The position numbers were made by a program, and so were the translations under genes. 64,000 nt of DNA from Gnetum montanum (taxonomy: Eukaryota > Streptophyta > Gnetopsida > Gnetales > Gnetaceae), in contig MNCI01018050.1 in NCBI GenBank assembly GCA_015680685.1, forward strand, positions 210,860 through 274,859, in the 5' to 3' direction. A model generated the notes under the pieces. That model was not told where the DNA came from. It saw only the letters and a program-made list of their open reading frames with translations, and made no database searches. The stretch's first letter is position 1. Each line of letters begins with the position of its first letter. This document shows, in pieces, positions 33,200 through 46,279 of the stretch.

Positions 33200-33540
33200 T
33201 AGGAGTTTAGATGTAGAAGTTTCTTTGGTAATTAATATAGGTGATTTTACTTAGTAATGATATGGGTATTGTATGATGCTTTTTTATGTGAAAGATAGTT
33301 TGGAGTTTTAATTTTGAAGGATGGTTAGGGGATGATTTTAGTATTTCTAGAGAAAGCAGTTTTAGGTAACTTCTAGTTTGATTTTTCTTTAGTAATTGTT
33401 GTATTTATTAAAATAATTTTGGTTCAAAATTGTGTTAGAAGGGGTTTTGGGTATGTTGTAATGTTAAAACTTTGGATGTAGAATGGTTTTTGGTGATTAA
33501 TATAGGTGATTTTACTTACTAAAGGTGATAGTATTCTTAA
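33200..33540 (+). repeat. Local direct duplication
   Basis: The phrase TTAATATAGGTGATTTTACTTA, preceded by GGATGTAGAA/GATGTAGAAG, occurs near 33225 and again near 33495, about 270 bases apart. It indicates a diverged tandem duplication. Confidence 0.6.
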
Positions 33541-33559
33541 GATACAATAAGGCACTATT

Positions 33560-33830
33560 ACTACCCTTGCAATGAAGCCTCTCTTCTTTTCTATTTCTCC
33601 TTTTTTTTCATCCTTCTTGTTTTCTTTTTTACCTCTTCTCTATAGTTACTTTTGTTGTTTTTTATAGTTTTTTTAGTGTATGCTATCTTAATCTTTTGTT
33701 TAGTAGTTGCTAGATATAATGATTTCTTGTAAATGTTTTCGTTTCCTCCTCCTACTGGCTTCTTTCCATAGTTATTTTCCTCTATGAATTTCTATTAAAA
33801 TCTTTTAGTGGTCAATGTTGTATTTTTTGT
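33560..33830 (+). repeat. Dispersed AT-rich repeat family, third copy
   Basis: Pyrimidine-rich start (TTTCATCCTTCTTG), TCTCTATAGTTACTTTTG, TATGCTATCTTA and TCTTTTAGTGGTCAATGTT align with 27655-27910. Confidence 0.6.
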
Positions 33831-35699
33831 GTATGTATTTATATTTAAACATTTTTGGGGTTAGTATTATGTTTTTTTTTAAATGTAATTTGTATGATGT
33901 AAGAATGTGTTTGATTGATATGTTATGTAGAAATTATTTTTGAATTATTTAAGTGTTTGTCATTGTGTTTTGTATCTTTTGATTGTACCACTATTTATTT
34001 AAAAACATTTATAACTAGATGAACATGTTGTCATAATAATACATTTTTAAAATTTTTAATTATTATATAACATTTCCATAGAAAATTACTTAGAATAATA
34101 GAGCTGATTATGTCATATCATTAAAAATTTTGGCATTAGGAAATTGAATCACATGCATAATGAATTTGTTGAAAAAGAAATAGATGGAATGAATAATGTT
34201 AGTTGTTCAAAAATTGTATAATATTATTAAGAGAAAAAGTTAACAATCCAATAGCTTAAAAAATAAATAGTAATTACACAATAATTTCACATATATTTTG
34301 CTTGTATTTTTGCAAGTTTACATGGGGTAGGACATATTTTGTAGGAGGATACTCTCTATTTGTTGAAGTCTAGCTTCTTTTGCTTTAAAGCTTTTAATGT
34401 TGATTTCTATTGTAATCTTTGAGTACCTTTTCAAATCCAACATAACTTGAGAATTCTTCAATAGAATTTAGGTGCTACAAAGTTCATAGTTGTAAGATAA
34501 TTATAAATTTGATAGATTTATTTTATGATTTTCTCATAGGTGTAGATATGGTGAAGCTTTAATTTGCTTCATCTTCAAAATTTAATTATATGCATTTTTT
34601 AGGATACTTTGTAGTTTTATTAGGTACACAGATATGTGAAATATTATTATGTGTTATTATATAGTTAATGAAAGATAAAAATATATTTTAGTATTAGTAA
34701 AATTGGAATTTATGTTTACCTATAGAGCATTTATTCTTTTATTATTTATTTTGGACATTTGATGATCTTGTAGATGTCATTCTATCATGATCTTTAAGTA
34801 GTCTTATAGTCTATTAATGTAGCTTTGGAGTTGGATTTGAAATATATATTTCTAATTTTTCTATGAATTATAAATATGCTATTTGATTTTCAAATTATTA
34901 GTAGAGTATAATAAGTGAATAGAAATAAAATATTTATGAATATTTTGTAGTGTGTAAATTTTGAAATTATAGGAAATGTATACTTGAATTTATTAATTCA
35001 TATAATTTGAATTATTTTCTTCTATTGAGAATGTAATCCTTTGGTAGTTGATATTTTTCTTACTACTTAATATTTTTCTCAATGAAGTTAACATTGAGTT
35101 GTTAACTTGAAATTGTTGTATCCTTGTTGCTTATATCTATTATTTGCTACTCTAATGTGTCTTCATTGAGATGCCTAAAAATATGCAAAGAATTATTATC
35201 ATTTTATATTAAATTAGTAAGTTTTTTAAAAATAAATTAATAATAATTTTGTATTTTTGTAATACCTAAAAATGATTGAAAGAAGTTGGAGGCATTTGAC
35301 CTCTAATTGGTGATGCTTTATCAAATAGATTTTTTATTTTGTGCTTTATGTTCTATTTAGTTGACTATAAGAAAAAGTAAAGTAAAAAACTAAAATAAAG
35401 ATAAAATAAAAAAGGAGAAAGAAATTATTGTATTTAATTATAAAAGTAAAAAAAGAAATAAATCTTGGAAAAATATTAGATTTGTTAACAATACTTAAAA
35501 ATGATTTAAGCATCCTGTACAATCTTCTTAAACATGTTTCAATTGATGTTAGGAAGAAGTTGAAGGATATTAACCTTTAAAATAGGAGAAAGTTGTAGGA
35601 TATTAATCTTTGACATGCCAAATTTGTATAATTGCAATAAAGAATCACTAGTTCACATGGACAAGATTGGAATGGTTCTAGAATATATCTTATTCAAAA
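33831..35699. other. AT-rich intergenic DNA
   Basis: Very AT-rich; no coding frame, no clear repeat pair and no RNA gene found. Confidence 0.45.
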
Positions 35700-36031
35700 T
35701 TGCTATTTGGATATATTCCTATCCAATTGTAGTTTTATAATTCTTGGTTGTTCTATATTATCTTTTTGTGCTTCCACCAATACTATGTTAGACCTCTAAG
35801 TTGGTAAATAGTCAATTGAGTACACTCATAATAATTACAACCCAAGATTTGAAACAAAATCTTCATGTCTCCAAGCCACTTTGTAGCTACATAGGAATTA
35901 TTATATCCCATGACGTTTGAGGTGTTAAAACTACAAAATTTGGTTAGCAACATTGGGCTAGATAATAATGGATTTTGTTGAAGATTATTATTTACAAAAG
36001 ATGTCTCAAGCCTTTCTATTTTTGGCACCAT
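35700..36031 (-). pseudogene. gypsy gag fragment
   Basis: The minus-strand ORF from 36031 contains FCSFNTSNVMGY, ATKWLGDMKILFQILGCNYYE and QLTIYQLRGLT. This is the layout of the Retrotrans_gag domain of plant gypsy elements (a W-L-x-x-M-x-x-I/L-F core followed by an A-x-Y-x-L-like segment). Coding decays after the first stop near 35783. No LTR or pol is attached, so this is an isolated scrap. It shares strand with the integrase fragment at 37440 but lies on its 3' side, so they are not simple halves of one intact element. Confidence 0.6.
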
Positions 36032-36659
36032 TGTTTCATAGGTTTCTAATGGCTTTATTAATCCATAACTCTATACATTGAAAATGAGATAAATAATGCA
36101 ATAAAAATTTTGTTACCTTTGTTAGAATTTTTTTATTATTTTCATGTTTCTAATTTTTTGTAATTGATTGCATAGTTTGATTTGTTGGTTTTTGTGGTTG
36201 TGATTTTTATCTTTTTAATTCTCTATATCTTGGTTACCTATACTTGTTCATTACTTTACTATACTAAAATCAAGGTTAAAATTCAAGGTATTTTGAATAT
36301 TGGTAAAATAGAAGATATTCAAAAAAATTGAAATTATCTATACATGGAAATGTTTATTTTACATAAAACAGATATAAAGTACCTCATCTCTTATAGGTTG
36401 AATATTAGCCTTTGTAGGTGAAAGTTGTTAGGTATTTGTAGATTCAGTTTGTTAATTTTGGTTTTTCATATTTGGATGAACATTGAAAAATTGGAATTTA
36501 TTACTAAATGAAAACCTCTAATGTATGAGAGAATTATAGACTTTGTAAGTGAATGTAGAAATCTTTAAGCAATGACAACTTGTTAAAAATAAATCCTAAT
36601 TTTAGTCTAAAAAACTAATTCATTGGAAATCCTAATTTGTCATTAAATTATCTACCTCA
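36032..36659. other. AT-rich intergenic DNA
   Basis: No feature recognised. Confidence 0.4.
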
Positions 36660-36885
36660 AAAAGCTTGAACATACAATCTAAAATTGGAAGAAAACAATT
36701 CAACATTACTATTATTTGAAAAGAAAAAAATTTGAAAAGAGGAAAATTAAAAAATAGAAAAGCCTATTTAGAAATTACATGAAAATACAATAAACTCCTG
36801 AAATTAAAAAATAGAATTTGAAATTTAACATACTTGAGACAAGTTAGCAAGCAAAAATCAAAAACAATAGGCTATAATGTGAAGG
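36660..36885 (-). repeat. Copy of the AT-rich cluster repeat, minus orientation
   Basis: The reverse complement carries the phrases of the 24880-25910 repeats (TAGCCTATTGTTTTTGATTTTTGC, TTTATTGTATTTTCATG, TTTCAAATTTTTTTCTTTTC). It is followed by a short G/A-rich tract at 36885-36910 like that at 27040. Confidence 0.6.
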
Positions 36886-36910
36886 AGGGAAGGGGAGGGA
36901 GGGAGGAAAG

Positions 36911-37439
36911 TGTACAATAAAGTAACAAATTTCATGTTTAATAGGAAAGTGTATAATAAATCACTTAAAGTATGATGACTTTCAAAAGTTGAGAGTATGC
37001 TTGAAGCCTTCAGCTTTTGGCCAATTACATGTGCATCAACACAAAATGATGTTATGGTGACCTAAAACCTAGTTACTCAAATAATAATATTTATTATTAA
37101 AATCATATGGAAATGGAAATAAAAAATAAAAAAAGGTACAAAAGGCCAAAATAAAATATTCATAGAAATGATGATGTAAATACAAGTGAAATATGAACAT
37201 TCAACAATATACATATGAAATGCACTGAAAAAAAGATAAAACATTTAGGAATTTACTAGGTGTCCATGAGAGGCACTAGAGTAGAATTTTTTCAAATGAA
37301 AAGTATTGAAATTTTTGTATAATCTATTTCATTTTATGTATACAATTTTGTAAACATTAGATATAATGACATATATGACTTAATAGAGTCTTGACTAGAT
37401 GGAAGAAAAATTAGTTTGGGTGTCCATTTGACTAAACTC
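36911..37439. other. AT-rich intergenic DNA
   Basis: No gene. The start (GTGTACAAT..AAATTTCATG) echoes phrases near 26500 and 26990. Confidence 0.4.
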
Positions 37440-38425
37440 TCTATTTATGTTAAGAACTAGATCACTCTCAAAAACTTTATAGATAAATTTCTTATTAAAC
37501 CATCTTTTGATAATTTATTGGTGATTAAATAAACTTTTGATTTCTTTCATTTTTAAGTTCTAAATTTTAAATATTACATGTTTATGAAATTAGATACTCA
37601 TTGTTTAGAAAATAATCTAAGAAAAATTAATATGTTAAAATTTGTAAGTTTGTGAGAAAGTTCATTCTTATTCATACATTAGATTATATTGGTTGGTTTA
37701 AATTAGCTCTTATTGCAAATTCTATCTGCCCATACTATCCATTTTAAATGTTCATACTAAGAGAGAGGATATTAAGTTATCATCCTTTTAATTTTATCAT
37801 ATATAATTTTGTTGGATGACTTTGCTAAATCATTTCCTTGGCTACAAAATTGATCAAAATATTATACTCTCTAGCCTAATTTATAAATTCTATATCAATA
37901 AAAGTAGGTCTATTATCTACTACTAAAGTGTAAAGATGTCCATATTTAGAAATTATATCACTTTCTAAGAATTAGATAACTTCATGAGATGTAGCTTTAG
38001 TAGCTTTGGATTCTAACCAATGTGTGTTATAATTAATAGCTATAAGGGTGAAATTATGTTGCATGGATTATAATGGATTGATTACCCCTATAAAGTCTAA
38101 AGTTCAATGTGTAAAAGGTATCACTTCTATAATGGGTTATATGGTAGATAGGCTTTTCTTATCTTTTCCTTTAAATAATTGGCATTTCATGTATGTTTTA
38201 GCAATATTATAAGCATTAGTAATCATTATAGGCCAATAATAATCAACTCTTATAATCTTATGAATTAGCAATCAATATCCTACACATCCTTCTTCATGTA
38301 TTTTCTTTGACATAATAGTAGCTTGATTTTGATCTAAGAATTTAAGATATATCCCTTTAACTATTTTTCTAAATAATTATCCATTAATTATGATGAATCT
38401 ATTTAAAATATTACACATTTCTTTC
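37440..38425 (-). pseudogene. gypsy integrase fragment
   Basis: Minus strand, in order: the integrase zinc-binding region (about 38400-38160) with FLDQNQATIMSKKIHEEG, YYWPIMITNAYNIAK and CQLFKGK; the catalytic core (about 38120-37800) with FIGVINPL, THWLESKATKAT and VVDNRPTFIDIEFI, where the second Asp is kept in DN; and then, after a frameshift, SQGNDLAKSSNKIIYDKIKR (catalytic Glu replaced by Lys). Integrase would insert retroviral-type cDNA. The fragment has no visible LTR or RT nearby. Confidence 0.8.
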
Positions 38426-38849
38426 TATTTATGAGTTCATGATCATTTGATTAATAAAGATTATGCTATGGGTTATATTATCAAACATAAGATTCCTTGT
38501 GATAAATATATCTTATTTTCTTTTTTAGATTCATAAATTAAAAAAAGAATTATTTGAGGAATCTAAAGGTAAATAAGAATTTCATAAAGACGCAATCCTT
38601 AACAATGAAAGTTAAAGTTATGAAAACATTTCTTCATGAAATCTTGAATACTAGAATGTTTAATCTTTCATCTCTATCATGATTTCTCTAGTTTATGGGA
38701 TAAAGTTTTCATTTTCATAACATTATGAACTTAAAGAACTCTATATTTATAAATTAATTAAAATTATAAATAGTACATTAAAAATTTAAATTCAAATAGT
38801 ATCTCAATTTCTTATTTTTCAAAAAATTGATGACTACTAAGTTTTACTA
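38426..38849. other. AT-rich DNA beside integrase fragment
   Basis: Possibly the worn upstream pol of the integrase fragment, but no motif can be read. Confidence 0.35.
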
Positions 38850-39190
38850 TTTATCATTATCATTTTGATAAGAGGCCAGCTACTAATTTGCTAGACTTTA
38901 TGATGCAGATTTAATAATTTTATTGTTATGAGATGAACTACTAGTTGGGCACACTTTTTCATAGAAAATAAATAATTATCATTATAATACTGGACTAAGA
39001 GATAAAAGTTTTTATGGAAATTATTATAGATATGCATTTGTTAAACTTTATCACTAAAAATAAATAATTATGATCATTATGTTAAGCCAAGAGATGAATT
39101 TTTTCTCATAAATTATTATGGGCATGTAATGGCTTGACCAATTTCCAAAACAAAATTTAAGGCTTAACAACTACCATGGTAAGAATTATT
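38850..39190 (+). repeat. Three-unit diverged tandem repeat of about 100 bp
   Basis: Units near 38855, 38965 and 39058 share A(G)AAAATAAATAATTAT, AAG(A/C)GATGAA/AAGAGATAAA and AATTATTATxGxxATG phrases. Noncoding. Confidence 0.55.
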
Positions 39191-40033
39191 TAACACTGGT
39201 TTTAAAATTTTTTTCTCAACATGAAAATCAATTCTTAGTGAATAAATTCTAAAATTTCATTAATTTGAAAAAGAAAAAGATTCTCTCAATCAAATAATAG
39301 ATATATATCATAAATACATAGATATACTAGTTGTACATTTAGCTTATTAGTATAAGTTGATTCATTAAGATTGAGATGAAGATTTCTTATAAATAACTAT
39401 CTTCTTATCATTGTAGCTGAAATTTATATTTTTACTATGTTCCAAGTTCATATATCTTAGCATAACCTTTGAGATAGAACTTATGACTTACAAATCACAA
39501 GCTATATGATGTAACCATGAGATAAATTCCTCACTAAATATAATCCTATTTTAATATTCAATTTGCATTTTGAAATCTTATTGTAAATAATACTATTTTG
39601 GCTATAATCAATGGAATATCATGGGTTAATCACTCTTTATAACTTTAGAATAAAATAATTCAAGTAATTTTTTAATACTTAATTTACCTGTTAATTGGTG
39701 ATTCCAACTTTGATTTGGGTATGATTTCTCTATACTTTATGCTTGATGATTATGCTAATAGCATATTCACCTTTATTGCAGTAAACTTTACTTTATTCTT
39801 ATGATCATGCATATTTGATATCAATTATTTTTATTAAACACTTGATGTACTTATCTCTATTTGGATTTATCATGCTAGATATTGTTGGTTTTATGTTATA
39901 TGATGCATTTCATATTCATGGATATTTAGCATAAAGTATGCCTTAGATATATATTTATGTAGTCATTTCTTCTAGGATATTTGTTTGTGGATATGCTTGT
40001 ATTGATATTGACAATATTATAAACTCATGCTTT
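39191..40033. other. AT-rich intergenic DNA
   Basis: Nothing recognised up to the copia LTR. Confidence 0.45.
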
Positions 40034-40490
40034 TGTTGCCATGAAGAAAAATTTAGAAAAAAATATTTTATAACAGACAACAAATATGGCCTTTTTCTTT
40101 TTTTATACATGTTTTCAATTGTTATTTATATTATCTAATTATAATTTTTCATAGTAGCCATTGTTTAAAAAATTAGTCCTAAGGAAATTCGAATACTTTT
40201 CATAATTTTAGGACTTGTTAATTCTTATAGAAAGGGCCTTGGATTCTTGGTTTTTTGTAGACGTTTTTGTTGCTCAAGCAAGTAGAGAGGGGGTTCTTCT
40301 CTAAAGGATGAAGCCTTGTTTATAGTACTATTATTCTTTTTTAGAGAATAATAATCTGGCTGCTTTTATATGGATGCTTCCCTTCATATCAAAGGACTTT
40401 ACCATGTAAATCTTATGATTGTTTCTTTATTTTTTTCCTTCTTTTCTTTTCATCATTGTTCTATTTCTTGCTTTCATATTTTGTGCAACG
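40034..40490 (+). repeat. 5' LTR of second copia
   Basis: Begins TGTTGCCATGAAG and ends TTTGTGCAACG. It shares ATAATTTTAGGACT, AAAGGGCCTTGG and TTTACCATGTAAATC with 44545-44935. It has about 65 bases (around 40340-40390, near GGCTGCTTTTATATGGATGC) that the right LTR lacks. Confidence 0.9.
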
Positions 40491-40503
40491 ATTGATATGA
40501 GAC
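40491..40503 (+). other. Primer binding site of second copia
   Basis: ATTGATATGAGAC follows the left LTR and resembles the initiator-Met complement (TTGGTATCAGAGC), with several changes. Confidence 0.65.
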
Positions 40504-40559
40504 TCATAGGTTTTCTTGGCATTTCTAGATAGTTTTTTTTGGGCATAGTCCTTATTCTA

Positions 40560-41300
40560 AGTTTGTGAGCTTTAGATGAGATGGAAAAAGTGAAGATCCA
40601 TAAGTCAACAGGCATTGATTGGCAAATCAAGAAAGTCTTTATGATAGACATCTTGTACCAAAAGGAATGTGAGGCTTCAATTACAAATGGGATTGCAAAA
40701 ACACCTTTAGGAATAAGTGATGAGGATTGTAAGAAGCTTGATAGGAAGGCTTTGTATTTAACTAGGTCATTTTTGTTTGATGATACTCTCTGCATTGTAG
40801 ATCTAGAAATTGTGGAAGAATTATGACAAAAGCTTTTGTTCCTATATGAGCCATCCTCTAGAGTGAATAAAGTTTTTGTAATGAGATGATTATTCTAGTT
40901 GAAAATGAAAGAAAATTCTTCTCTTACTCAACATATTTTAGAATTTAATAGTTATTTTTTCCATTTTAAATTGTTGAAAGTAACCTTGGATGAAGAAGTT
41001 TGATTATTTTTGTTGCTTTTCTCATTGCTACCTTAGGATGTAATGTACTAAAGTTTAAGGATGTGGTTGTTGCTTTGTTGGATGTGGAAAAGAGAAAGGC
41101 ATCAATGCAACATGTTTCTAGTGTTGTAGAAGCCCTAAGTGTTGAAAGAAGAGGTAGATCTCAAGAAAGAGACCAAAAAGAGAAATGAGGCTAAAGTTGA
41201 AGTAAGGAAAATTTTGGAACAAAGATTCTTTTTATAGGTATGCAAGAAGAAAGGTCACTTGAGAAAGAATTTTCCTCTTCTAAAGTCAAAAGGGAAGAAG
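40560..41300 (+). pseudogene. copia gag pseudogene
   Basis: Open pieces at 40581-40826 (WQIKKVFMIDILYQKE, DRKALYLTRSFLFDDTL), a worn middle, 41000-41188 (VVVALLDVEKRKAS), and a zinc-knuckle remnant near 41237-41275 (VCKKKGHLRKNFP) in which only part of C-x2-C-x4-H-x4-C survives. Copia-type Gag by layout and position. It starts about 60-90 bases after the primer site. Confidence 0.75.
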
Positions 41301-41399
41301 GCCAATGATTCAATAGCTAGGAAAGATGGAAATAAGACAAATGAAGAAGCTAGAATGGTGTTATTTAGTACTAATAGTACTATGCTGAAAGAGGAAGAC

Positions 41400-44300
41400 T
41401 TTGGAAAACCTTGCATTTGGATTTTTAACACTGATGCTTAATTCCTTGTATGTTTCTGTGAGTCTTATTTTGATACCTTGATCAGCAAGACTATTGGGCA
41501 TGTCAATCTTGGAAATGGAATGACTTGTATGATTTAAGAAATTGGTGATATGATCATTATGAAATTAATTGATCAGAAAATAACTCTATGAGATGTAAGG
41601 ATTGTACTTGATTTGGATAGAAATGTCATATCTATTAAGTAGCTAGATGATGCTAGATGCAAATTCATCTTTGTTGAAGGAACTTTGAAGATTTCAAAGG
41701 ACATTCTAATGGTCTTGAAGAGGCTAAAAGAAGGATCCTTATACATCATGCATGATGTTATATCTGGATCGAAAGCTAAAGTTGTAGTGACTAGGGATAA
41801 GTAGGATGATGAGATTGAGCTTTGGTATAATACCTTAGAAATCTAAGCAAATGGACTTAAAGGAATTACAAAAAGATAATATTTTATCATAGCTTTCAAA
41901 AATTTCATTAAAATTTTATGAAGACTATGAATATGGCAAGAGTCATATGGTAAATTTTAAAGAAAATGATGATCATAGACAAAAGGATATCCTTGATTTA
42001 GTATATTCTGATGTTGTTAAATCAATTATTGTTGAAGCAATGTCTTGTGCTTTGTATTTTATTACTTTCATTAGTGTTTTGTTTTTCATAAATTTTAGTT
42101 ATATTCAATGAGAGAAAAATCAGAAGCCTTTGATAAATTTAAGGTTTTTAAGGCTCATGTTGAAACTAAATCTAGCAAAAATATCAAACATCTGTTGATA
42201 GATAATGGAGGTGAATATTGTCTAAGGGAGTTTGAGCAACATTGCATTGATGTGGGCATAAAGCATGGAAGAATTGTTCCTAGTACTCCTCAACAGAATT
42301 GTATGGTAGAAAGATATAATAAAATGATCTTGGAAAAAGTCAAAAGTATGTCAAAGACCACTAGTTTATCCAACACTTTTTTGGTTGAAGCTACTACAAC
42401 AATTTCTTATCTAATTAATAGGTTTCCTACTATACCTCTTGATGGAAAATTTCTAGAAATGATTTGAGGTGAGAGCATTATCTCCTATGATCATCTAAGG
42501 ACCTTTGGATGTGTTGCTTATACTCATGTTTCAAAGATAGAATGAGGAAAATTAGATGACAAAGCACAATTATGTATATTTTTTGGTTATGGTGATGATA
42601 ATAGAGATTATCATCTATGGAATCCTATAGCCAAGAAGTTCTTTAGAAGCTAAGATATCACATTTAGGGAGGATGTGATGTATAAAAATTTGAACAATCA
42701 TTCTAATGAAATTCCTAAAAAGGAATATTTTATACCTATTCTAATTAATGATAAGCAACTATCAATGTACCATGGTAATCTTGAAGGATCTAAAAATGAA
42801 TCTAATAAAGAATCTTTTACTCTTGGTAATGAATCTATCAATGATACAGATGAATAATTCCAAGAGGATGAAAAACACATATAAAAAGTCCATCTAAGAT
42901 GATGTACAAGGATAAGAAGATTATCAACTTGATGTGATGATTATAGCATGTACACAAATGGTGGGAGTCAACATCTTATCCTATGTTTTATAAAAAATAT
43001 GTGGATTGGAAAGCTACCATAGAGGATGAATTAAAATCTATTTACCAGAATCACACATGGGACTTTGTGGCTTTGACAAAAGGTAAAACAAAAAAACTTT
43101 GAGTTTTAGGTGGATGTATGTGTTAAAAACACATCCTCATGGCCAAAACCGATATAATGCTAGGTTGGTGGCTAAAGGGGTTTTTATTTCAATGAAATTT
43201 TTTCACCTATTATAAAGCATTCCTCCATTTGTATTCTCTTAGCTATGGTAGCTTATAAGAATTTGGAGTTGGAATAGTTGAATATAAAAACTACATTTTT
43301 ACATGGATATTTTGAGGATGAGTTCTACATGTAGATACTAGAATGATTGCACATCAACAAAGATGTCATATCTAGGTTAAGTAAAAGTCTTATGGTTTGA
43401 GACAATGACCTCAACAATGGTATAAAAAATTCGATGATTTTATGACTAGCTAGAATTATATCATATGTGCAGTTGATCATTGTGTGTACCTTCATAAGAA
43501 AATTCAAGGTAAGCTTATGATGTTAATGTTATATGTTGATGACATGTTATTGGTTGGAAATGGTATTGCTGAAATAAAGAAGCTGAAGTAATACATGTCA
43601 AAAGATTTTGCAACCAATGATCTTTGGGCTACCAAATAAATATTATATATGAAGATCTATAGAGATAGAAAACATGGTTTTTTATGCTTATCATAGGTTA
43701 ATTATATTAGAAAATAGTTGGAACATTTAAACATGTTAAATTGTATTCTTGTTAGTACTCCATTAGGATCATACTTCCCATTGTTAAAAATGTTTGAAGC
43801 TCATACTAAGGAGGAAGTTCATACTATGTCATCCATTCCTTGTACTTTTGCTATGAGAAGTTTGATGTATGCAATAGTTTGTACTAGATCTAACATTACC
43901 TATGCAATGAGAATAGTATCAAGATTCATGAGCAATCCTTGAAAGAAACATTAGGAAGTTGTTAAATGGATACTATGGTACCTGAATGGTACAATACACT
44001 ATTTCTTGTATTTTGGTAACTCTCAACTTTATCTTACTGATTATGTTGATGCAGATTATCCTGGTTGCAAAGAGACACATATTTCTACCACAAGTTATGT
44101 ATTCACTCTTAGTGGTAAAGCTATGAGTTGAATGTCCCATATTTAATCTCATGTAGTTCTGTCTACTACTAATGTTGAGTATGTTGAGGAAAAGAGATGT
44201 TATGGTTGAAGAACATGTTGTGTTTGCTTAAACATAGTCAAAAAAAGTACACATTATATTGTAATAGCAAGAGTGCCTTATTCTTATGCAGGCATGTAGT

Positions 44301-44460
44301 GTACCATGATTGAAGTAAGAAATTGATGTATGATATCACTTTATTTGAAAGTTGGTTGAAGCTGCAAAGGTCAATATGTTAAAGATATTTACTTAGTCAA
44401 ATTTGTTAGATTTCTTAATAAAGGTAGTGGTTGGATGTAAACATTCAAATTGCTACAATA
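41400..44460 (+). pseudogene. copia pol pseudogene (protease, integrase, RT, RNase H)
   Basis: Protease remnant near 41413 (CIWIFNTDA, for the usual WILDSG). GAG-pre-integrase region 41690-41860 (GTLKISKDILMVLK, LYIMHDV, IELWYNTL). Integrase core 42108-42467 with LLIDNGGEY, PSTPQQNCMVERYNK and AVEA-like LVEATTT; the first Asp segment is worn. RT 42990-43680 has TWDFVALTKG-like sequence, RWMYVLK, ARLVAKG and YVDDMLLVG (YVDD 43532-43543). The RT end is near 43850 (RSLMYAIVCTRSNITYAMRIVSRFMSNP). RNase H 44040-44400 has YVDADYPGCKETHIST, TTNVEYV and NKGSGW. Many stops. The polypurine-like AGTAGGAAAA lies before the right LTR. Confidence 0.9.
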
Positions 44461-44544
44461 GCATTGGCATAGTTCCTTGATGGAACTAACTTTGGAAAGT
44501 AGTGTATATCTTAAAGCAAATTTTTCTTCAAGTAGGAAAATTAT

Positions 44545-44935
44545 TGTTGTAAAGAAAAATTTAGAAAAGAATCTTGTATAACAATGTTTCTAATTATTGT
44601 TTATATTTCCTAATTATAATGGGTCATAATAGGCATTGTTAAAAGAGAAAATGATTTAGTCCTAAAGCGATATAATTTTTTTTTTCATAATTTTAGGACT
44701 ATTTCATTCCTATATAAAGGGCCTTGGGTCCTTGGTCTTTTGTGTGGGGTTTTAATACTCAAGTAAGTAGAAAGAAGGTTATGTTTTAAAGGTTGAAGCC
44801 CTATTTGTACTACTGTTTTTATTTTTTGGAGATTAATATTATTGGAGGATTTTACCATGTAAATCCTGTGGCTATTTCTCTATTTTTTTATTCTTTTTTA
44901 TTATTATGTTTCTTTCTTCTATAATTTTCACAACA
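44545..44935 (+). repeat. 3' LTR of second copia
   Basis: Begins TGTTGTAAAGAAA and ends TTTTCACAACA. It keeps a good TATA box (TATATAAAG at 44711-44719), which is mutated in the left LTR, followed by GGGCCTTGGGTCC. Confidence 0.9.
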
Positions 44936-46260
44936 AATTTATGTAATTTGCACAATAGCTTTATCAATCAATCATAGTTTAAAGTCTTTAGTTCATGCAA
45001 TCCTTGTAATGCTTCTCTAGTGCTAGCATTCAAGTATAATATTTCATACCATGAAAATGTATGTTCCAAAGGTTTGACTATAAGTAATGCCTTTTTTGCA
45101 TGGATTAGGTATGAGGTTATTGTAGAAACAATGAGGTAAAATTGAATAAAAACATGTCCATCTCTGAATAATCAATCTTAAAGGTCATTTTAGTTAGAAC
45201 AAAAGGATGAGAGACCTAAAAATATATGAGTAAAATTTGGTATTGTAGATGAAAAAGAAAATTTCTAGGAGTATCACAAACATTTGCATGAGTATAATAT
45301 CTAGATAAACAAGGACTTAATTGAATGAGATTTAGGTAAACATGTTAAAAAAATATTAAGAAGCTCTAGAGAGACTAGAATGTTGTCATATTTGAATGCC
45401 AAAAAGAAAAAAGGAAAAGAAAACAAAAAAAAATATTGTAGTTGTTACAAATAAGAGTTATGTCAAAAAGTTTTACAACAATATATAAAATCTTTATATT
45501 CTTGATATTTTAATATTGAAGTATTAACTACAATAAGGATTAATATTGAAGGATGCTGCCTTATGTAGCATAAATCATTTTATAGCTTTTGATATTTTTG
45601 GCTTAGTTAAACTTAGGTTTTTATGTTATAGGTTTTCAAAAATATTAAATAAGAAATAAAGAAAGAATTTCAAGGGTATTAACTCTATGATAAGAGACGA
45701 ATATGTTGATTATATAGAATAGTACTTATTTGGTAATAATAAGTAGTATTTATGGTTAAAAATTACATTTTCAAGGAACACTATATTTTTTTTCCTTTTA
45801 TTCCTTTTGTTACCTCAACCCATCCTAACTCATATCATTGGGAAACTCTACAGAAAGTTACATTATTGTTTAACTTATGAAAAAATCAAGACCAAGCTCT
45901 TAGTTAAACCATAAAGTTCTTCAATTTATGATGCACCTGTCCTCAAAACATTCCTTTCAAAGATGAAAGGAATGATATTGTTAAAATTTCTGGTATTAAC
46001 AAAAGTTATTTACTGTAAAGATTAAGATATTTAAATACTTGCATTGTATTGAAATAAATTCCACTACATTAGAGGGGATTTTCTGAGTACAGTATAAGAT
46101 TAACACTTATATTTTTGGTTAAGAAAAACCTAGATAGGTTTGCTTAAGAATTATTTTTCTGGAGGATAAGACCTCAATCTTATTTTTCTTAATTATATTT
46201 ATAAATTTTTTTTATTTTATGTTACATATTTTCTTTATTTACTTTTATGCAATCAATATA
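44936..46260. other. AT-rich intergenic DNA
   Basis: No element or gene recognised; small open frames have no motif. Confidence 0.45.
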
Positions 46261-46279
46261 GTTTCAGTAGGATCCCGAA

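Larger units (their letters stand above)
40034..44935 (+). mobile_element. Ty1/copia LTR retrotransposon, plus strand, decayed
   Basis: LTRs at 40034-40490 and 44545-44935 flank gag, protease remnant, integrase, RT and RNase H in copia order. A Met-type primer site follows the left LTR. At 4.9 kb it is a typical copia length. The 5-bp flanks (GCTTT and AATTT) do not match, so the target duplication is eroded or the ends are slightly off. Stops and frameshifts inactivate it. It belongs to a different family from the copia at 11283: opposite strand, unrelated LTRs. Confidence 0.92.

Noticed and set aside
40427-40795. 122-codon minus ORF over the copia LTR and gag start
   Set aside because: Antisense to a well-supported LTR, primer site and gag; no motif.
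40029-44940. Target-site duplication of the second copia
   Set aside because: The five-base flanks GCTTT and AATTT do not match.
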